A stretch of DNA of 64,000 nt, taken from positions 186,001 to 250,000 of the forward strand of contig NZ_JACHXD010000002.1 of assembly GCF_014191875.1 (NCBI RefSeq), given 5' to 3'. A program made the translations under genes and the position numbers. Origin of the DNA: Pseudoduganella violacea (GTDB lineage: Bacteria; Pseudomonadota; Gammaproteobacteria; Burkholderiales; Burkholderiaceae_D). The notes under the pieces were generated by a model, which saw only the letters and a program-made list of their open reading frames with translations, was not told the origin of the DNA and did no database searches. Shown one piece after another: positions 25,910 to 35,766 of this stretch (within the stretch, counting starts at the first letter, position 1; every line of letters begins with the position of its first letter).

Positions 25910-26467
25910 TTTGAATATATAATCGTTTTGCCGCGGTTTAAGCTGCTGCACGTGTAAGAATAAAAGCACATTTTACACAGGGGCGTATCCACTGGCCTCG
26001 CTAAATGCAAATTCGGTGGAAAAAAATGTATACGCACACCCATGCGCGAATCAAGGTGGTCACCACTGTGGCCATCGGATAGCGCGCAAGAGTGCTGGGA
26101 TTAGATTGGCTGGATTGTTAGGATAAGTCCGGCGAGCAAGCCCCCTAGTCGTTGCTCGCTGGTTGATGAAGCTGATAACGCTTGCCGTTTCGCCGGGATC
26201 CTGGAGAGGCCCGGCCCGACGCTTTGCGCACGCCCGCATACTCCCGCCCCCGACCCTGTCGGGCCGCATGGATGAGTTGCCCGCGGTGCGTGCACTCGGC
26301 ATGACGATCAGCCTCATGCGCCCTTTGCGGCGGCAGCGCTTGGCGTTGCTGCGCCGCATGACGAGGCATTTCCCCGCAGCCTCCTTAACTCCCGCGTATA
26401 TCCGTGTACGTTTGCCGCTCTTATGGAGCGGCCTGGAGACGGCCTTCGGGTCGCGGAGTTTATAAAA
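25910..26467. other. 558-base rluC-rne intergenic region; long rne leader with stems
   Basis: No coding gene is supported here. The stretch near 25910-26050 is AT-richer and should hold the divergent promoters, including TGTATAC near 26025, but no convincing -35/-10 pair was found. From about 26130 to 26460 the plus strand can form several stems. One is 8 bp at 26132-26159, one is bulged at 26327-26357, and two are just before the rne start at 26414-26432 and 26440-26453. RNase E in E. coli regulates its own mRNA through stems in its leader; a similar role here is an inference. Confidence 0.6.
26414..26453 (+). promoter_or_regulatory. Tandem hairpins directly upstream of rne
   Basis: The first stem is a perfect 7 bp (GCCGCTC 26414-26420 with GAGCGGC 26426-26432, loop TTATG). 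The second is a 5-bp stem around a TTCG tetraloop (26440-26444 with 26449-26453, one G-T pair). They end 14 bases before the rne ATG and so would lie next to the ribosome binding site. They could be feedback elements read by RNase E itself. Confidence 0.5.
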
Positions 26468-29400
26468 ATGAAACGCATGTTGTTTAATGCTACGCAGCAA
26501 GAGGAGCTGCGCGTAGCAATTGTCGACGGTCAGAAACTGATCGATATCGACATCGAAACTGCTGGACGCGAGCAGCGCAAGTCAAATATCTACAAAGGCG
26601 TCATCACCCGTATCGAACCCTCCCTGGAAGCCTGTTTCGTCAGCTATGGCGAAGACCGTCATGGTTTCCTGCCGTTCAAGGAAGTGGCGCGCAGCTATTT
26701 CCGCGAAGGCGTGGACGTGCGCAATGCCTCCGTCAAGGAAGCGCTGCGCGAGGGCCAGGAAATCGTGGTGCAGGTGGAAAAGGAAGAGCGCGGCAATAAA
26801 GGCGCGGCCCTGACCTCCTTCATCTCGCTGGCCGGGCGCTACCTGGTCTTGATGCCGAACAACCCGCGCGGCGGCGGCGTGTCGCGCCGCGTCGAAGGCG
26901 AGGAACGCCAGGAACTGCGCGAAACCATGGACAAGCTGGACCTGCCGCAAGGCATGTCCGTGATCGCCCGCACCGCCGGCATCGGCCGCACCGTGGAAGA
27001 GCTGCAGTGGGACTTGAACTACCTGATGCAGCTGTGGCGCGCGATTGAAGGCGCGTCCAAGGCCGGCTCCGGCGCCTTCCTGATCTACCAGGAATCGTCT
27101 CTGGTGATCCGCGCCATTCGCGACTACTTCCAGCCTGATATCGGCGAGATCCTGATCGATACCGACGAGATCTACGACCAGGCGCACCAGTTCATGAGCC
27201 ATGTGATGCCCGATATGGTGCATCGCGTGAAGCGCTACAGCGACGACGTGCCGCTGTTCTCGCGCTTCCAGATCGAACACCAGATCGAAACGGCCTACTC
27301 GCGCACCGTGCCCCTGCCTTCGGGCGGCGCCATCGTGATCGACCACACCGAAGCGCTGGTGTCGGTGGACGTCAACTCGGCGCGCGCCACGCGCGGCTCC
27401 GACATCGAAACCACCGCCTTCAACACCAACTTGGAAGCGGCCGAAGAAGTGGCGCGCCAGTTGCGCCTGCGCGACCTGGGCGGCCTGATCGTGATCGACT
27501 TCATCGACATGGAAGTGGCCAAGAACCAACGCGAAGTCGAGCAGCGCCTGAAAGACGCCCTGCACCATGACCGCGCCCGCGTTCAGATGGGCAAGATTTC
27601 GCGCTTCGGCCTGATGGAACTGTCGCGCCAGCGCCTGCGCCCTTCGCTGTCCGAAGGCTCGCACGTGACCTGCCCGCGCTGCTCGGGCACCGGCCATATC
27701 CGCGATACCGAATCGTCCGCCCTGCAGGTGCTGCGCATCATCCAGGAAGAGGCGATGAAGGAAAACTCGGCCGCCATCCACGTGCAGGTGCCGGTCGACG
27801 TGGCCGCCTTCCTGCTCAACGAGAAGCGCGGCGAAGTGCTGAAGATCGAGAACCGCCACCGCATCACCGTGATCCTGATCCCGAACAAGCATCTGGACAC
27901 CCCGCACTACAAGCTCGAACGCATCAAGCACGACGATCCGCGCCTGGAAGACAGCGCCGCCAGCTACACCATGGCGGAGCAGGCCGAAACCGATATGGCT
28001 TTCAGCAAGCGCCAGAAGGAAGAAGCCAAGCCGCGCCAGGAAGCCGTGGTCAAGACCATCACCCCGGCCCAGCCGGCGCCGATGGTGGACCGCAAGCCGG
28101 CCGCCGAAGCCGTCAAACCGGCCGCGCCAGCCGCCGCCGCACCGGCCGAGCAAGGTTTCTTCGCCAAGCTGATTTCCTTCTTCACCGGCAAGAAAGAAGA
28201 AGCGGCAGCGCCGGCCGCTCCGGCCATCGTCAGCAAACCATCGAGCAGCGAGCGCGGCGACCGCAACGCCCGCGGTCCACGCGGCCGCAACCGTAACGCC
28301 AAGGGCCGTGAGCGCGACGAGCGCGAAGGCGGCGCCCGCGCCGCCGGCACGGACGAAGCGCCGAAAGCGGCCGAAGGCCGTCCAGCCCGCCCACCGCGTC
28401 CACCACGCGAGCCACGCGAAGCGCGTGAAGGCCAGCCGGCCGAAGCGCCACGCGCCGAACGCGCGGAGCGCGGCGAACGTGCCGAGCGTCCGGAACGCGC
28501 CGAACGCCCTGAACGTGCCGAGCGCCCACCACGTCCACCGCGCGAGCCGCGCGGCGAGAAAGCTGCCGCCACGGAAGTGAAAGCGGAAGAACTGGCATTG
28601 GCCGCCGCCGGCGTTGGCCCGGCCGGTGCCACGCCTGCCGTGGAAGTGCCAGACCTGGTCAAAGTACCGGCCAATGCCGGTCCGGAAGGCGAGGACGCGG
28701 ACGGCGCCGAAGGTGGCGATGAACCGCGCCGTCGCCGTCGTCGTGGTGGCCGCAACCGCAACCGCCGCGAGCGCGACGGTGAAGGCCAGGATGGTGCATT
28801 CGCCGCCGATGGCGAAGCCGGTGACAGCGGTGAAGCCGCGATCCAGGCCGTGGCGCCCGCCATCGCCGCCGTCGAGGCAGCCGAAGCTGTGGCCCCAACC
28901 GTGGCCGCGACCGCCGCGCCAGTCGTGAGCACCGCCGTGGAAACGGCCGTGCCCGCCGCACCTGTCGCTGCTGAAACCGCTGCCGCGCCAGTGCAGACTG
29001 AAGCTGCCGTTGCCGTTGCGCCAGTCAGCGCCGCCGTGGAAGCTGTCGCCGCGCCAGCCGAAGCTGTTGTCGAGGCCACCGTTGCCCCGGCCGCGGCCGA
29101 AGCGCCGGCCCCGGTAGCGGCGGAAGCAGTGCCAGCAAGCGCTCCCGCGGTTGCCGTGGCCGCGCCGATCGCCGCACCGGTAGTCACTGCGCCGGCCGTC
29201 GCAGCCGAAGCTGTCGCTGCGCCAGCCGCAGAGGAAGCCGTTGCCGCGCCAGCGCCTGCAGAAGCCCCGGCTTCGGAAGCCAGTGCTCCAGCCGTCGCCG
29301 CAGTGGAAACCGTAGCCGCGCCAGTCAGCGCACCGGCAGTTGCCGTGGCCGCACCTGCACCTGTGCCAGTGGCTCCGGCCGCCGCGCCAGTGGCAAGCGC

Positions 29401-29620
29401 AGCAGCGCCAGCCGCTGCCCAGCCTGCTGCTCCGGCAGCCGACCTGAACGCCCTGCTGGGTTCGGTTGGCCTGACCATGGCAGCGACCGACCCGGCCAAG
29501 CTGCGCGCCGCCCAGGAAGCCGCCGCCCAGGTGGTGGCCCCCGTGCGCGTGCCGCGCGAGCGCAAGCCGCAGCCGCCGGTATCGGACGAGCCGCTGGTGC
29601 AGGTTGACACCCGCCGCTGA
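26468..29620 (+). CDS. rne: Ribonuclease E
   Basis: RNase E is the main endonuclease of mRNA decay and rRNA/tRNA processing and the degradosome scaffold. The start at ATG 26468 (MKRMLFNATQQEELRVAIVD) gives 1050 residues. The catalytic half has the S1 domain (about 35-125), the 5-prime sensor, the DNase I-like site with Asp301 (VDVNSAR) and Asp344 (IVIDFIDME), and the Zn-link CPRCSG at 402-407. The second half (about 510-1050) is disordered. It has Arg/Pro/Glu-rich blocks at about 590-780, likely for RNA binding, then a long Ala/Val/Pro-rich tract and a conserved-looking tip ending in VDTRR. Confidence 0.97.
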   Translation: MKRMLFNATQQEELRVAIVDGQKLIDIDIETAGREQRKSNIYKGVITRIEPSLEACFVSYGEDRHGFLPFKEVARSYFREGVDVRNASVKEALREGQEIVVQVEKEERGNKGAALTSFISLAGRYLVLMPNNPRGGGVSRRVEGEERQELRETMDKLDLPQGMSVIARTAGIGRTVEELQWDLNYLMQLWRAIEGASKAGSGAFLIYQESSLVIRAIRDYFQPDIGEILIDTDEIYDQAHQFMSHVMPDMVHRVKRYSDDVPLFSRFQIEHQIETAYSRTVPLPSGGAIVIDHTEALVSVDVNSARATRGSDIETTAFNTNLEAAEEVARQLRLRDLGGLIVIDFIDMEVAKNQREVEQRLKDALHHDRARVQMGKISRFGLMELSRQRLRPSLSEGSHVTCPRCSGTGHIRDTESSALQVLRIIQEEAMKENSAAIHVQVPVDVAAFLLNEKRGEVLKIENRHRITVILIPNKHLDTPHYKLERIKHDDPRLEDSAASYTMAEQAETDMAFSKRQKEEAKPRQEAVVKTITPAQPAPMVDRKPAAEAVKPAAPAAAAPAEQGFFAKLISFFTGKKEEAAAPAAPAIVSKPSSSERGDRNARGPRGRNRNAKGRERDEREGGARAAGTDEAPKAAEGRPARPPRPPREPREAREGQPAEAPRAERAERGERAERPERAERPERAERPPRPPREPRGEKAAATEVKAEELALAAAGVGPAGATPAVEVPDLVKVPANAGPEGEDADGAEGGDEPRRRRRRGGRNRNRRERDGEGQDGAFAADGEAGDSGEAAIQAVAPAIAAVEAAEAVAPTVAATAAPVVSTAVETAVPAAPVAAETAAAPVQTEAAVAVAPVSAAVEAVAAPAEAVVEATVAPAAAEAPAPVAAEAVPASAPAVAVAAPIAAPVVTAPAVAAEAVAAPAAEEAVAAPAPAEAPASEASAPAVAAVETVAAPVSAPAVAVAAPAPVPVAPAAAPVASAAAPAAAQPAAPAADLNALLGSVGLTMAATDPAKLRAAQEAAAQVVAPVRVPRERKPQPPVSDEPLVQVDTRR

Positions 29621-29652
29621 TCGGCATGGGCTTGGCCCTTGCTAATCTGAAC

Positions 29653-29681
29653 AAAGGGAAGCCGCTGGCTTCCCTTTTTTT
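29653..29681 (+). terminator. Intrinsic terminator of rne
   Basis: An 11-bp perfect stem (29653-29663 with 29667-29677, arms AAAGGGAAGCC / GGCTTCCCTTT) has a GCT loop and continues into a T run of seven. It lies 33 bases after the rne stop. Confidence 0.95.
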
Positions 29682-29712
29682 CCGCCCCACCCCTGCCCAC
29701 CAAGGCTAAGCC

Positions 29713-31023
29713 ATGTCCCCAGCTCCCGTCAGCCTGCGCAGCGCTTTTCTTTACTGGCTAAAGCTCGGCTTCATCAGTTTTGGCGGCCCGGCCGGCCAGA
29801 TCGCCATGATGCACAGCGAACTGGTGGAAAAACGGCGCTGGATCTCGGAACAACGTTTCCTGCATGCGCTCAATTACTGCATGCTATTGCCCGGCCCGGA
29901 AGCCACCCAGCTCGCCGTCTATATCGGCTGGCTGATGCACAAAACACGCGGCGGCATCATCGCCGGCACCCTCTTCATCCTGCCATCTTTGCTCATCATG
30001 ATGGCTTTGTCCTGGATTTACCTCGCTTACGGCAGCCTGCCGCTGATCGCCAGCATCCTCTACGGCATCAAGCCGGCCGTGGTCGCCATCGTGCTGGCCG
30101 CCGCTTGGCGCGTGGGCCGCCGCACCCTGCGCAATGGCGCGCTGGCGGGCATCGCCCTCCTTGCTTTTGTCGCGATCACCCTGCTTCAACTGCCTTTCCC
30201 CGCCATCGTCGCGGCGGCCGCCCTGGCCGGCTGGCTCGGCGGCCGCTGGCGCCCCACCTGGTTCCAACTGGCCTCCGCCCGGGCCGCCGGCCCGCAGCAC
30301 TACGGCCCCGCCCTGATCGACGACGCCACGCCAACGCCGCCCCATGCCCGCTTCAGCGCCCGCCGCTTGCTGCGCACCGGCTTGGCCGGCCTGCTGCTGG
30401 CCGGCGCCGTCTGGCTGCTGCTCGCCGCCCTCTTCGGCTGGCGCGCGCCACTGGCCCAGATGGGCTGGTTCTTCGGCAAAGCCGCCCTCCTGACCTTCGG
30501 CGGCGCCTACGCGGTGCTGCCCTATGTCTACCAGGGCGGCGTGGAAACCTTCCACTGGCTGACCCCGGCGCAGATGATGGATGGCCTGGCCCTGGGCGAA
30601 ACCACGCCCGGCCCGCTGATCATGATCGTGGCCTTCGTCGGCTTCGTCGGCGGCTGGACCCATGCCGTCTGCGGCCCCTGGCTGGCGGCGGGCGGGCTGG
30701 CCGGGGCGGCGGTGGCGGCCTGGTTCACCTTCCTGCCCTCCTTCATCTTCATCCTGGCCGGCGGACCGCTGGTGGAAGCCACGCGCGGCAATATCCGCAT
30801 GACGGCGCCGCTGACCGCCATTTCGGCCGCCGTGGTGGGCGTCATCCTCAGCCTGGCCGTATTTTTCGGACAACATGTTTTCCGCCCCGACGGGCGGTGG
30901 GACGGGCCGGCCATCGCCATCAGCGCCCTCGCCTGCCTGGCCCTCGTCCGTTTTAAGATGGACACCATAGTCCTTTTAGCCACCTGTGCAATCGCTGGCG
31001 TCGTGCTATCGTATCCGGGTTGA
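29713..31023 (+). CDS. chrA: Chromate transporter ChrA
   Basis: ChrA proteins of the CHR family export chromate, with sulfate as an analogue. The 436-residue product has the two-domain long form. Domain one begins [22 protein letters not shown], read as two overlapping blocks, with [16 protein letters not shown]. Domain two begins [20 protein letters not shown] and continues to [20 protein letters not shown]. About ten membrane segments are apparent. Its stop overlaps the region just upstream of moaA. No chrB is nearby, so a role in resistance is a family inference. Confidence 0.93.
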   Translation: MSPAPVSLRSAFLYWLKLGFISFGGPAGQIAMMHSELVEKRRWISEQRFLHALNYCMLLPGPEATQLAVYIGWLMHKTRGGIIAGTLFILPSLLIMMALSWIYLAYGSLPLIASILYGIKPAVVAIVLAAAWRVGRRTLRNGALAGIALLAFVAITLLQLPFPAIVAAAALAGWLGGRWRPTWFQLASARAAGPQHYGPALIDDATPTPPHARFSARRLLRTGLAGLLLAGAVWLLLAALFGWRAPLAQMGWFFGKAALLTFGGAYAVLPYVYQGGVETFHWLTPAQMMDGLALGETTPGPLIMIVAFVGFVGGWTHAVCGPWLAAGGLAGAAVAAWFTFLPSFIFILAGGPLVEATRGNIRMTAPLTAISAAVVGVILSLAVFFGQHVFRPDGRWDGPAIAISALACLALVRFKMDTIVLLATCAIAGVVLSYPG

Positions 31024-31046
31024 ACGCTTTTCCCCTTGCAACACCC

Positions 31047-32162
31047 ATGACCGAGAAAATCATCCTTGTGTCGGACGGCCGTAGTACGGTCCCGGCCATT
31101 CCCGCCAGCCTGGCGCCAGCGACAGGAAGCGTGCTGGACAGTCTTGCCCGCCCCCTGCACGATCTGCGCATCTCGGTGACCGACCGCTGCAACTTCCGCT
31201 GCGTGTACTGCATGCCCAAGGAAGTATTCGACAAGAACTACGAGTACCTGCCGCATGGCTCCCTCTTGAGCTTCGAGGAAATCGCGCGTGTGGCCCGCCT
31301 CTTCATCGCGCACGGCGTGGAAAAGATCCGCCTGACCGGCGGCGAGCCGCTGCTGCGGCGCCATCTCGAACGCCTGGTCGAGATGCTGGCCAAGCTGCCC
31401 ACGGCCAGCGGCAAGCCGCTCGACCTGACCCTGACCACCAATGGTTCCCTGCTGGCGCGCAAGGCGCAGTCGCTCAAGGATGCCGGCCTCACCCGCGTCA
31501 GCGTCTCGCTCGACGCCCTGGACGACGCCACCTTCAAGCGCATGAACGATGTCGACTTCGCCGTCGCCGATGTGCTCAAAGGCATCGACGCCGCCCAGCA
31601 AGCCGGACTGGGGCCGATCAAGGTCAATATGGTGGTCAAGGGCGGCCTGAACGAGCAGGAAATCCTGCCCATGGCGCGCCATTTCAAAGACACGCCCACC
31701 ATCCTGCGCTTCATCGAATTCATGGACGTGGGCGCCTCGAACGGCTGGAATATGCGCGATGTGATCCCCTCCGACGAGCTGCGCCGCCGCATCCACGCCG
31801 AAATGCCGCTGCTGCCGGCCGATCCGAACTACAACGGCGAAACGGCACAGCGCTGGCGCTATGCCGATGGCGGCGGCGAAATCGGCTTCATCTCCAGCGT
31901 CACCCACGCCTTCTGCCACGACTGCTCGCGCGCGCGCCTATCCACCGAAGGCCAGCTCTACACCTGCCTGTTCGCCAGCCGCGGCCACGACCTGCGCGCC
32001 CTGCTGCGCGGCGGCCGCAGCGATGCCGAAATCAGCGCCGCCATCGGCGCGCTGTGGCGCGTCCGCGCCGACCGCTACTCCGAGCTGCGCACCATCAACA
32101 CCGACGGCCTGTCGCGCTCCGGCAGCGAACGGCGCGTCGAAATGTCCTATATTGGGGGTTAG
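31047..32162 (+). CDS. moaA: GTP 3',8-cyclase MoaA
   Basis: MoaA is the radical-SAM enzyme that starts molybdenum cofactor synthesis from GTP. The start at ATG 31047 ([13 protein letters not shown]) gives 371 residues; a TTG at 31020 would overlap chrA. The N-terminal Fe-S cluster uses Cys48, Cys52 and Cys55 (CNFRCVYC). The second cluster cysteines are in [18 protein letters not shown], near the C-terminus. The protein ends in the conserved Gly-Gly tail. Next is the mobA-moeA fusion, one base after its stop. Confidence 0.96.
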   Translation: MTEKIILVSDGRSTVPAIPASLAPATGSVLDSLARPLHDLRISVTDRCNFRCVYCMPKEVFDKNYEYLPHGSLLSFEEIARVARLFIAHGVEKIRLTGGEPLLRRHLERLVEMLAKLPTASGKPLDLTLTTNGSLLARKAQSLKDAGLTRVSVSLDALDDATFKRMNDVDFAVADVLKGIDAAQQAGLGPIKVNMVVKGGLNEQEILPMARHFKDTPTILRFIEFMDVGASNGWNMRDVIPSDELRRRIHAEMPLLPADPNYNGETAQRWRYADGGGEIGFISSVTHAFCHDCSRARLSTEGQLYTCLFASRGHDLRALLRGGRSDAEISAAIGALWRVRADRYSELRTINTDGLSRSGSERRVEMSYIGG

Positions 32163-32163
32163 T

Positions 32164-34059
32164 TTGACCGATAAGAACCAGATCAGCGCCCTGATCCTCG
32201 CCGGTGGCCGCGCCACGCGCATGGGCCGCGTCGACAAAGGGCTGCAGCCGTTCCGCGGCGCCACCCTCGTCGCCCATGTGCTGGAAAAGCTCAAGCCGCA
32301 AGCGACCCACATCGCCATCAACGCCAACCGCAACGCCGACGCCTATGCCGCCTATGGCCTGCCCGTGCTGGCCGATTCGCTGGACGGCTTTGCCGGCCCG
32401 CTCGCAGGCCTGCAAGTCGGCCTGCAACAGTGCGCCACCGCGCTGCTGCTCACGGTGCCGTGCGACTCGCCCTTCCTGCCGGACGACCTGGCGGCGCGCC
32501 TGCACACTGCCCTGCTGGCCGAGGACGCCGATCTGGCCGTGGCCGTCACCCTGGAGCCGGACGAGCACGGCGTGCCGCAGCGCCAGCGCCATCCCGTGTT
32601 CAGTCTGGTCAAGCGCAGCGCCCTGCCCCAGTTGCAAGCTTATCTCGACAGCGGCATGCGGCGCATGGGCGGCTGGCATGGCGCGCTGCGCGTGGCCGAA
32701 GTACTGTTCAGCGATGCCGCCGCCTTCCGCAATATCAACACGCTGGAGCAGCTGCAACAAGAGGAGCGCGGCCACGCGCCCAGCCTGCAGCAAGTGATCG
32801 GCTGCCTGTCGGATTACGATCCCGGCGCGCTGCCCGTGCGCCATGCCCAGCACATCATCCAACGTTTCATCCAACCGGTGCGCGCCGTCGAAAAAGTCGC
32901 GCTGCGCAGCGCCCTCGACCGCGTGCTGGCAGCTGACCTGATCTCGCCCATAGATGTGCCGGCCCACGACAATTCCGCCATGGACGGCTACGCCTTCGAC
33001 GGCGCCCAATTGCAAGGCCGGGAACAGCTCACGCTGCGCACCATCGGCATCGCCTACGCCGGCCAGCCATCGGGGCTGCGTCCCGGTCCCGGCGAATGCG
33101 TGCGCATCATGACCGGCGGCGTCATGCCCGAAGGCTGCGACACCGTGCTGCCGCAGGAACTGGCCAGCGCCAGCGACGCCGCCAGCGTCACCTTCGCCGG
33201 CAACAGCGTGCGCAGCGGCGACAACCGGCGCCGCCAGGGCGAAGACTTGCAAGCCGGCCAGCCCGCCCTGCGCACCGGCAAGCTGATCCGCCCGGCCGAC
33301 CTCGGCCTGATCGCCTCGCTCGGCATCGCCGAAGTCCCGGTGCGGCGCCGCCTGCGCGTCGCCTTCTTCTCCACCGGCGACGAGCTGCGCTCCATCGGCG
33401 AGCCGCTCGAGCAAGGCTGCATCTACGACAGCAACCGCTACACCTTGTACGGCATGCTGCGCCGCCTCGGCTGCGACATCATCGACATGGGCGTCACGCG
33501 CGACGACCCGGCCGCGCTCGAAGCGGCCCTGCGCGAAGCCTGCGAAAGCGCCGACGCCATCATCACCTCCGGCGGCGTCTCGGTGGGCGACGCCGACTAC
33601 ACGCGCGCAGTGATGGACAAGCTGGGCGAAGTCAGTTTCTGGAAAATCGGCATGCGCCCGGGCCGGCCGATGGCCTTTGGCCAGATCCGCTCCAACGGCC
33701 ACTCCGCCTTCCTGTTCGGTCTGCCCGGCAACCCGGTCGCCGTCATGGTCACCTTCTACTTCTTCGCCCGCAACGCCCTGCAGCGCATGATGGGCGTCGA
33801 CGGCGGCAACGACATGCCGCTGCTGCGCGCCCGCGCGGCCGACGCCATCCGCAAAAAAGCCGGCCGCACCGAATACCAGCGCGGCATCGTCAGCCTGGGC
33901 GCCGACGGCCAGGCCGAAGTGCGTCTGACGGGCGCGCAAGGCAGCGGCATCCTGCGCTCCATGACCGAAGCCAACTGCATCATCATCCTCCCCGACGAGC
34001 AAGGCAACGTCGCCCCCGGCGAGTCCGTCGCCATCCTCCCCTTCGAAGGTCTGATCTAA
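32164..34059 (+). CDS. Fused MobA-MoeA protein (MoCo guanylyltransferase plus molybdopterin molybdotransferase)
   Basis: One 631-codon frame encodes two enzymes normally made separately. Residues 1-199 are MobA (LILAGGRATRMG at 10-21, DKGLQPF at 24-30, TVPCDSPF at 97-104, ending FRNINTLEQL), which attaches GMP to MoCo. Residues about 208-631 are MoeA (SDYDPGALPVRHA, VPAHDNSAMDGYAF, RIMTGGVMPEGCDTVLPQE, ITSGGVSVGDADYT, FGLPGNPVAVMVTF), which inserts molybdate. The start is TTG 32164, with a GGGGG tract 5 bases before it. A later ATG would remove LAGG. A GAGGAG tract at 32761-32766 lies at the joint but has no start codon at the right distance. Confidence 0.88.
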   Translation: MTDKNQISALILAGGRATRMGRVDKGLQPFRGATLVAHVLEKLKPQATHIAINANRNADAYAAYGLPVLADSLDGFAGPLAGLQVGLQQCATALLLTVPCDSPFLPDDLAARLHTALLAEDADLAVAVTLEPDEHGVPQRQRHPVFSLVKRSALPQLQAYLDSGMRRMGGWHGALRVAEVLFSDAAAFRNINTLEQLQQEERGHAPSLQQVIGCLSDYDPGALPVRHAQHIIQRFIQPVRAVEKVALRSALDRVLAADLISPIDVPAHDNSAMDGYAFDGAQLQGREQLTLRTIGIAYAGQPSGLRPGPGECVRIMTGGVMPEGCDTVLPQELASASDAASVTFAGNSVRSGDNRRRQGEDLQAGQPALRTGKLIRPADLGLIASLGIAEVPVRRRLRVAFFSTGDELRSIGEPLEQGCIYDSNRYTLYGMLRRLGCDIIDMGVTRDDPAALEAALREACESADAIITSGGVSVGDADYTRAVMDKLGEVSFWKIGMRPGRPMAFGQIRSNGHSAFLFGLPGNPVAVMVTFYFFARNALQRMMGVDGGNDMPLLRARAADAIRKKAGRTEYQRGIVSLGADGQAEVRLTGAQGSGILRSMTEANCIIILPDEQGNVAPGESVAILPFEGLI

Positions 34060-34066
34060 ATCAACA

Positions 34067-34161
34067 AATGTCCCACCCGGTGTCAGGCACCAGAGTAGGA
34101 CATTGTTTGCGCTGGATCAAAGAATGTCCGACCTTGGTGCCTGACACCAGGGTGGGACATT
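34067..34161. repeat. Pair of inverted palindromic intergenic repeats between moeA and the CoA-transferase gene
   Basis: Unit A (34067-34104, 38 bases) and unit B (34123-34161, 39 bases) each begin AATGTCC and end GGACATT, with an inner core GGTGTCAGGCACC (A) or GGTGCCTGACACC (B). Each is an imperfect hairpin, and B resembles the reverse complement of A. The 18 bases between them end in GGATCAAAG. A third, related unit is at 60941-60975. They lie between convergent genes, like REP/BIME elements. No transposase is linked. Confidence 0.85.
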
Positions 34162-34173
34162 GTTTGATGCAGA

Positions 34174-35716
34174 TCAAAGGTGGAACAGGTGGGCGGGCAT
34201 GGGCTGCAGCTTGGCGCTGATGGCGGGACGGAAGTCCATGTGGGCGAGGATGTCGCGCTCGAGGTCGATGCCGGGGGCGATTTCGATCAGTTCGGGGCCG
34301 TGCGCGCCCAGACGGAAGACGCAGCGCTCGGTGACGTACAGGGCTTGCTGGCCGCGCGCGAGGGCGTGGGCGGCGCTGTAGCTGCGGTGTTCGACCACGT
34401 CGACGAATTTGCGGGCGCTGCCTTCGCTCACAATGCTGAGACGCCCCGTATCCACAGCAACGCAGGCCGCCGGTGGTGAAGGTGCCGGCGAAGATCACCT
34501 TGCGCGCGTTCTGGCTGATGTTGATGAAGCCGCCCGCGCCGGCCAGCTTGCGGCCGAATTTGCTGACGTTCAGATTGCCTTCGCGATCGGCTTGCGCCAG
34601 TCCCAGTACGGCAACATCGAGGCCGCCGCCATCGTAAAAGTCGAATTGGTAGGGCTGGTCGATGACGGCGTCGGGATTGGCGGCGGCGCCGAAACTCAGG
34701 CCGCCCACCGGCAGGCCGCCGATCACGCCCGCTTCGGTAGTCAGGGTCAGTTGTTCGAGCAGACCGGCTTCGGCGGCGACGTCGGCCACGCCTTCGGGCA
34801 TGCCGATGCCGAGGTTGACCACATCGCCGGCCTGCAATTCCATCAGCGCGCGGCGCGCGATGATCTTGCGTTCGTTGAGGTGCAACGGCGCGCGCTCGCC
34901 CAGTTCGATCCGTTCCAGGCCGGCATAGGCGGCGCTGAAGGCTTCGGCAAAGGTTTGCATATGGTGGGATGGGTCTTCCGCCAGCACCACGCAGTCGACC
35001 AGGATGCCGGGCACCTTGACCTGGCGCGGATTGAGCGTGCCGCGCGGCGCCAGCGCTTCGACCTGGGCGATCACCAGGCCGCCGCTATTGTGCGCGGCCA
35101 TGGCGATGGCCAGCACCTCCAGCGTCAGCGCCTCGCGTTCCATGGTGATATTGCCGGCGCTGTCGGCCGTGCTGCCGCGGATGATGGCCACCTGCACCGG
35201 CAGCGTCTTGTAGAACAGGCTTTCGCGCCCGCCCAGCATGCTCAGCTCGACCAGATCCTCGCTGGCGCGCGCATTGATCTTGCCGCCGCCATGGCGCGGG
35301 TCGACGAAGGTGCCGAGGCCGACGTGGGTCAGCATGCCGGGCTTGCCGGCCGCCGTGTCGCGGAACAGCTGGCTGATCACGCCCTGCGGCAGATTGTAGG
35401 CTTCGATCAGATTGTCGATGGCGAGCTGCTGCAGCTTGGGCACCAGTCCCCAGTGGCCGCCGATCACGCGCCGCAGCAAGCCTTCATGGGCCAGGTGGTT
35501 CAGGCCACGCTCGCCGCCATCGCCCTGGCCCGCCGCGTACAGCAGGGTCAGGCCGCGCGGCCCGCCTTCGCGCAGGAAGCGCTGCTCCAGCGCCACGGCG
35601 ATATTCTCGGCAAAGCCGATGCCGACAAAGCCGCCGGTGGCGACCGTATCGCCATCGCGGATGCGCGCCACGGCGTCGGCGGCGCTGACGATCTTGCTGC
35701 GCGGGCTGCTGGACAT
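34174..35716 (-). pseudogene. Acyl CoA:acetate/3-ketoacid CoA-transferase, frameshifted near its 3' end
   Basis: The enzyme family moves CoA between short acyl acids through a glutamyl-CoA intermediate. Two halves of the family are fused in one frame from ATG 35716. The likely catalytic Glu328 lies in [14 protein letters not shown]. The frame is normal to residue 418 ([10 protein letters not shown], codon at 34465-34463). It then shifts by one base (one extra or two missing) within about 34459-34466. The family C-terminus continues in the next frame ([20 protein letters not shown] to HLFHL) and stops at 34174, for a total of about 514 residues, the normal size. The unshifted frame runs on into the repeats. 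It may be a real pseudogene or a sequencing error. Confidence 0.8.
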
Positions 35717-35766
35717 CTCCCCTCCTCCTGCCCCGCCGCGCCGCCGGCCCCTTGCCGACGCCCCGT

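Noticed and set aside
28830-29450. Ala/Val/Pro-rich stretch in rne as a repeat element
   Set aside because: It is an in-frame low-complexity coding tract of the RNase E C-terminal half, not a DNA repeat with fixed units.
26582-29703. Long minus-strand frames opposite rne, including one rich in Ala/Gly/Thr/Ser
   Set aside because: Antisense of the rne catalytic half and the Ala/Pro/Arg-rich tail. Low-complexity translation without a start site or homology.
32095-34002. 635-codon minus-strand frame opposite mobA-moeA
   Set aside because: Shadow frame with the typical Ala/Gly/His/Gln composition. The plus strand has complete MobA and MoeA motifs.
34164-34177. FNR box at the 3' end of the CoA-transferase gene as a promoter element
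   Set aside because: It is a perfect match but lies between two convergent gene ends, so no gene starts there. It is discussed as part of the repeat module instead.
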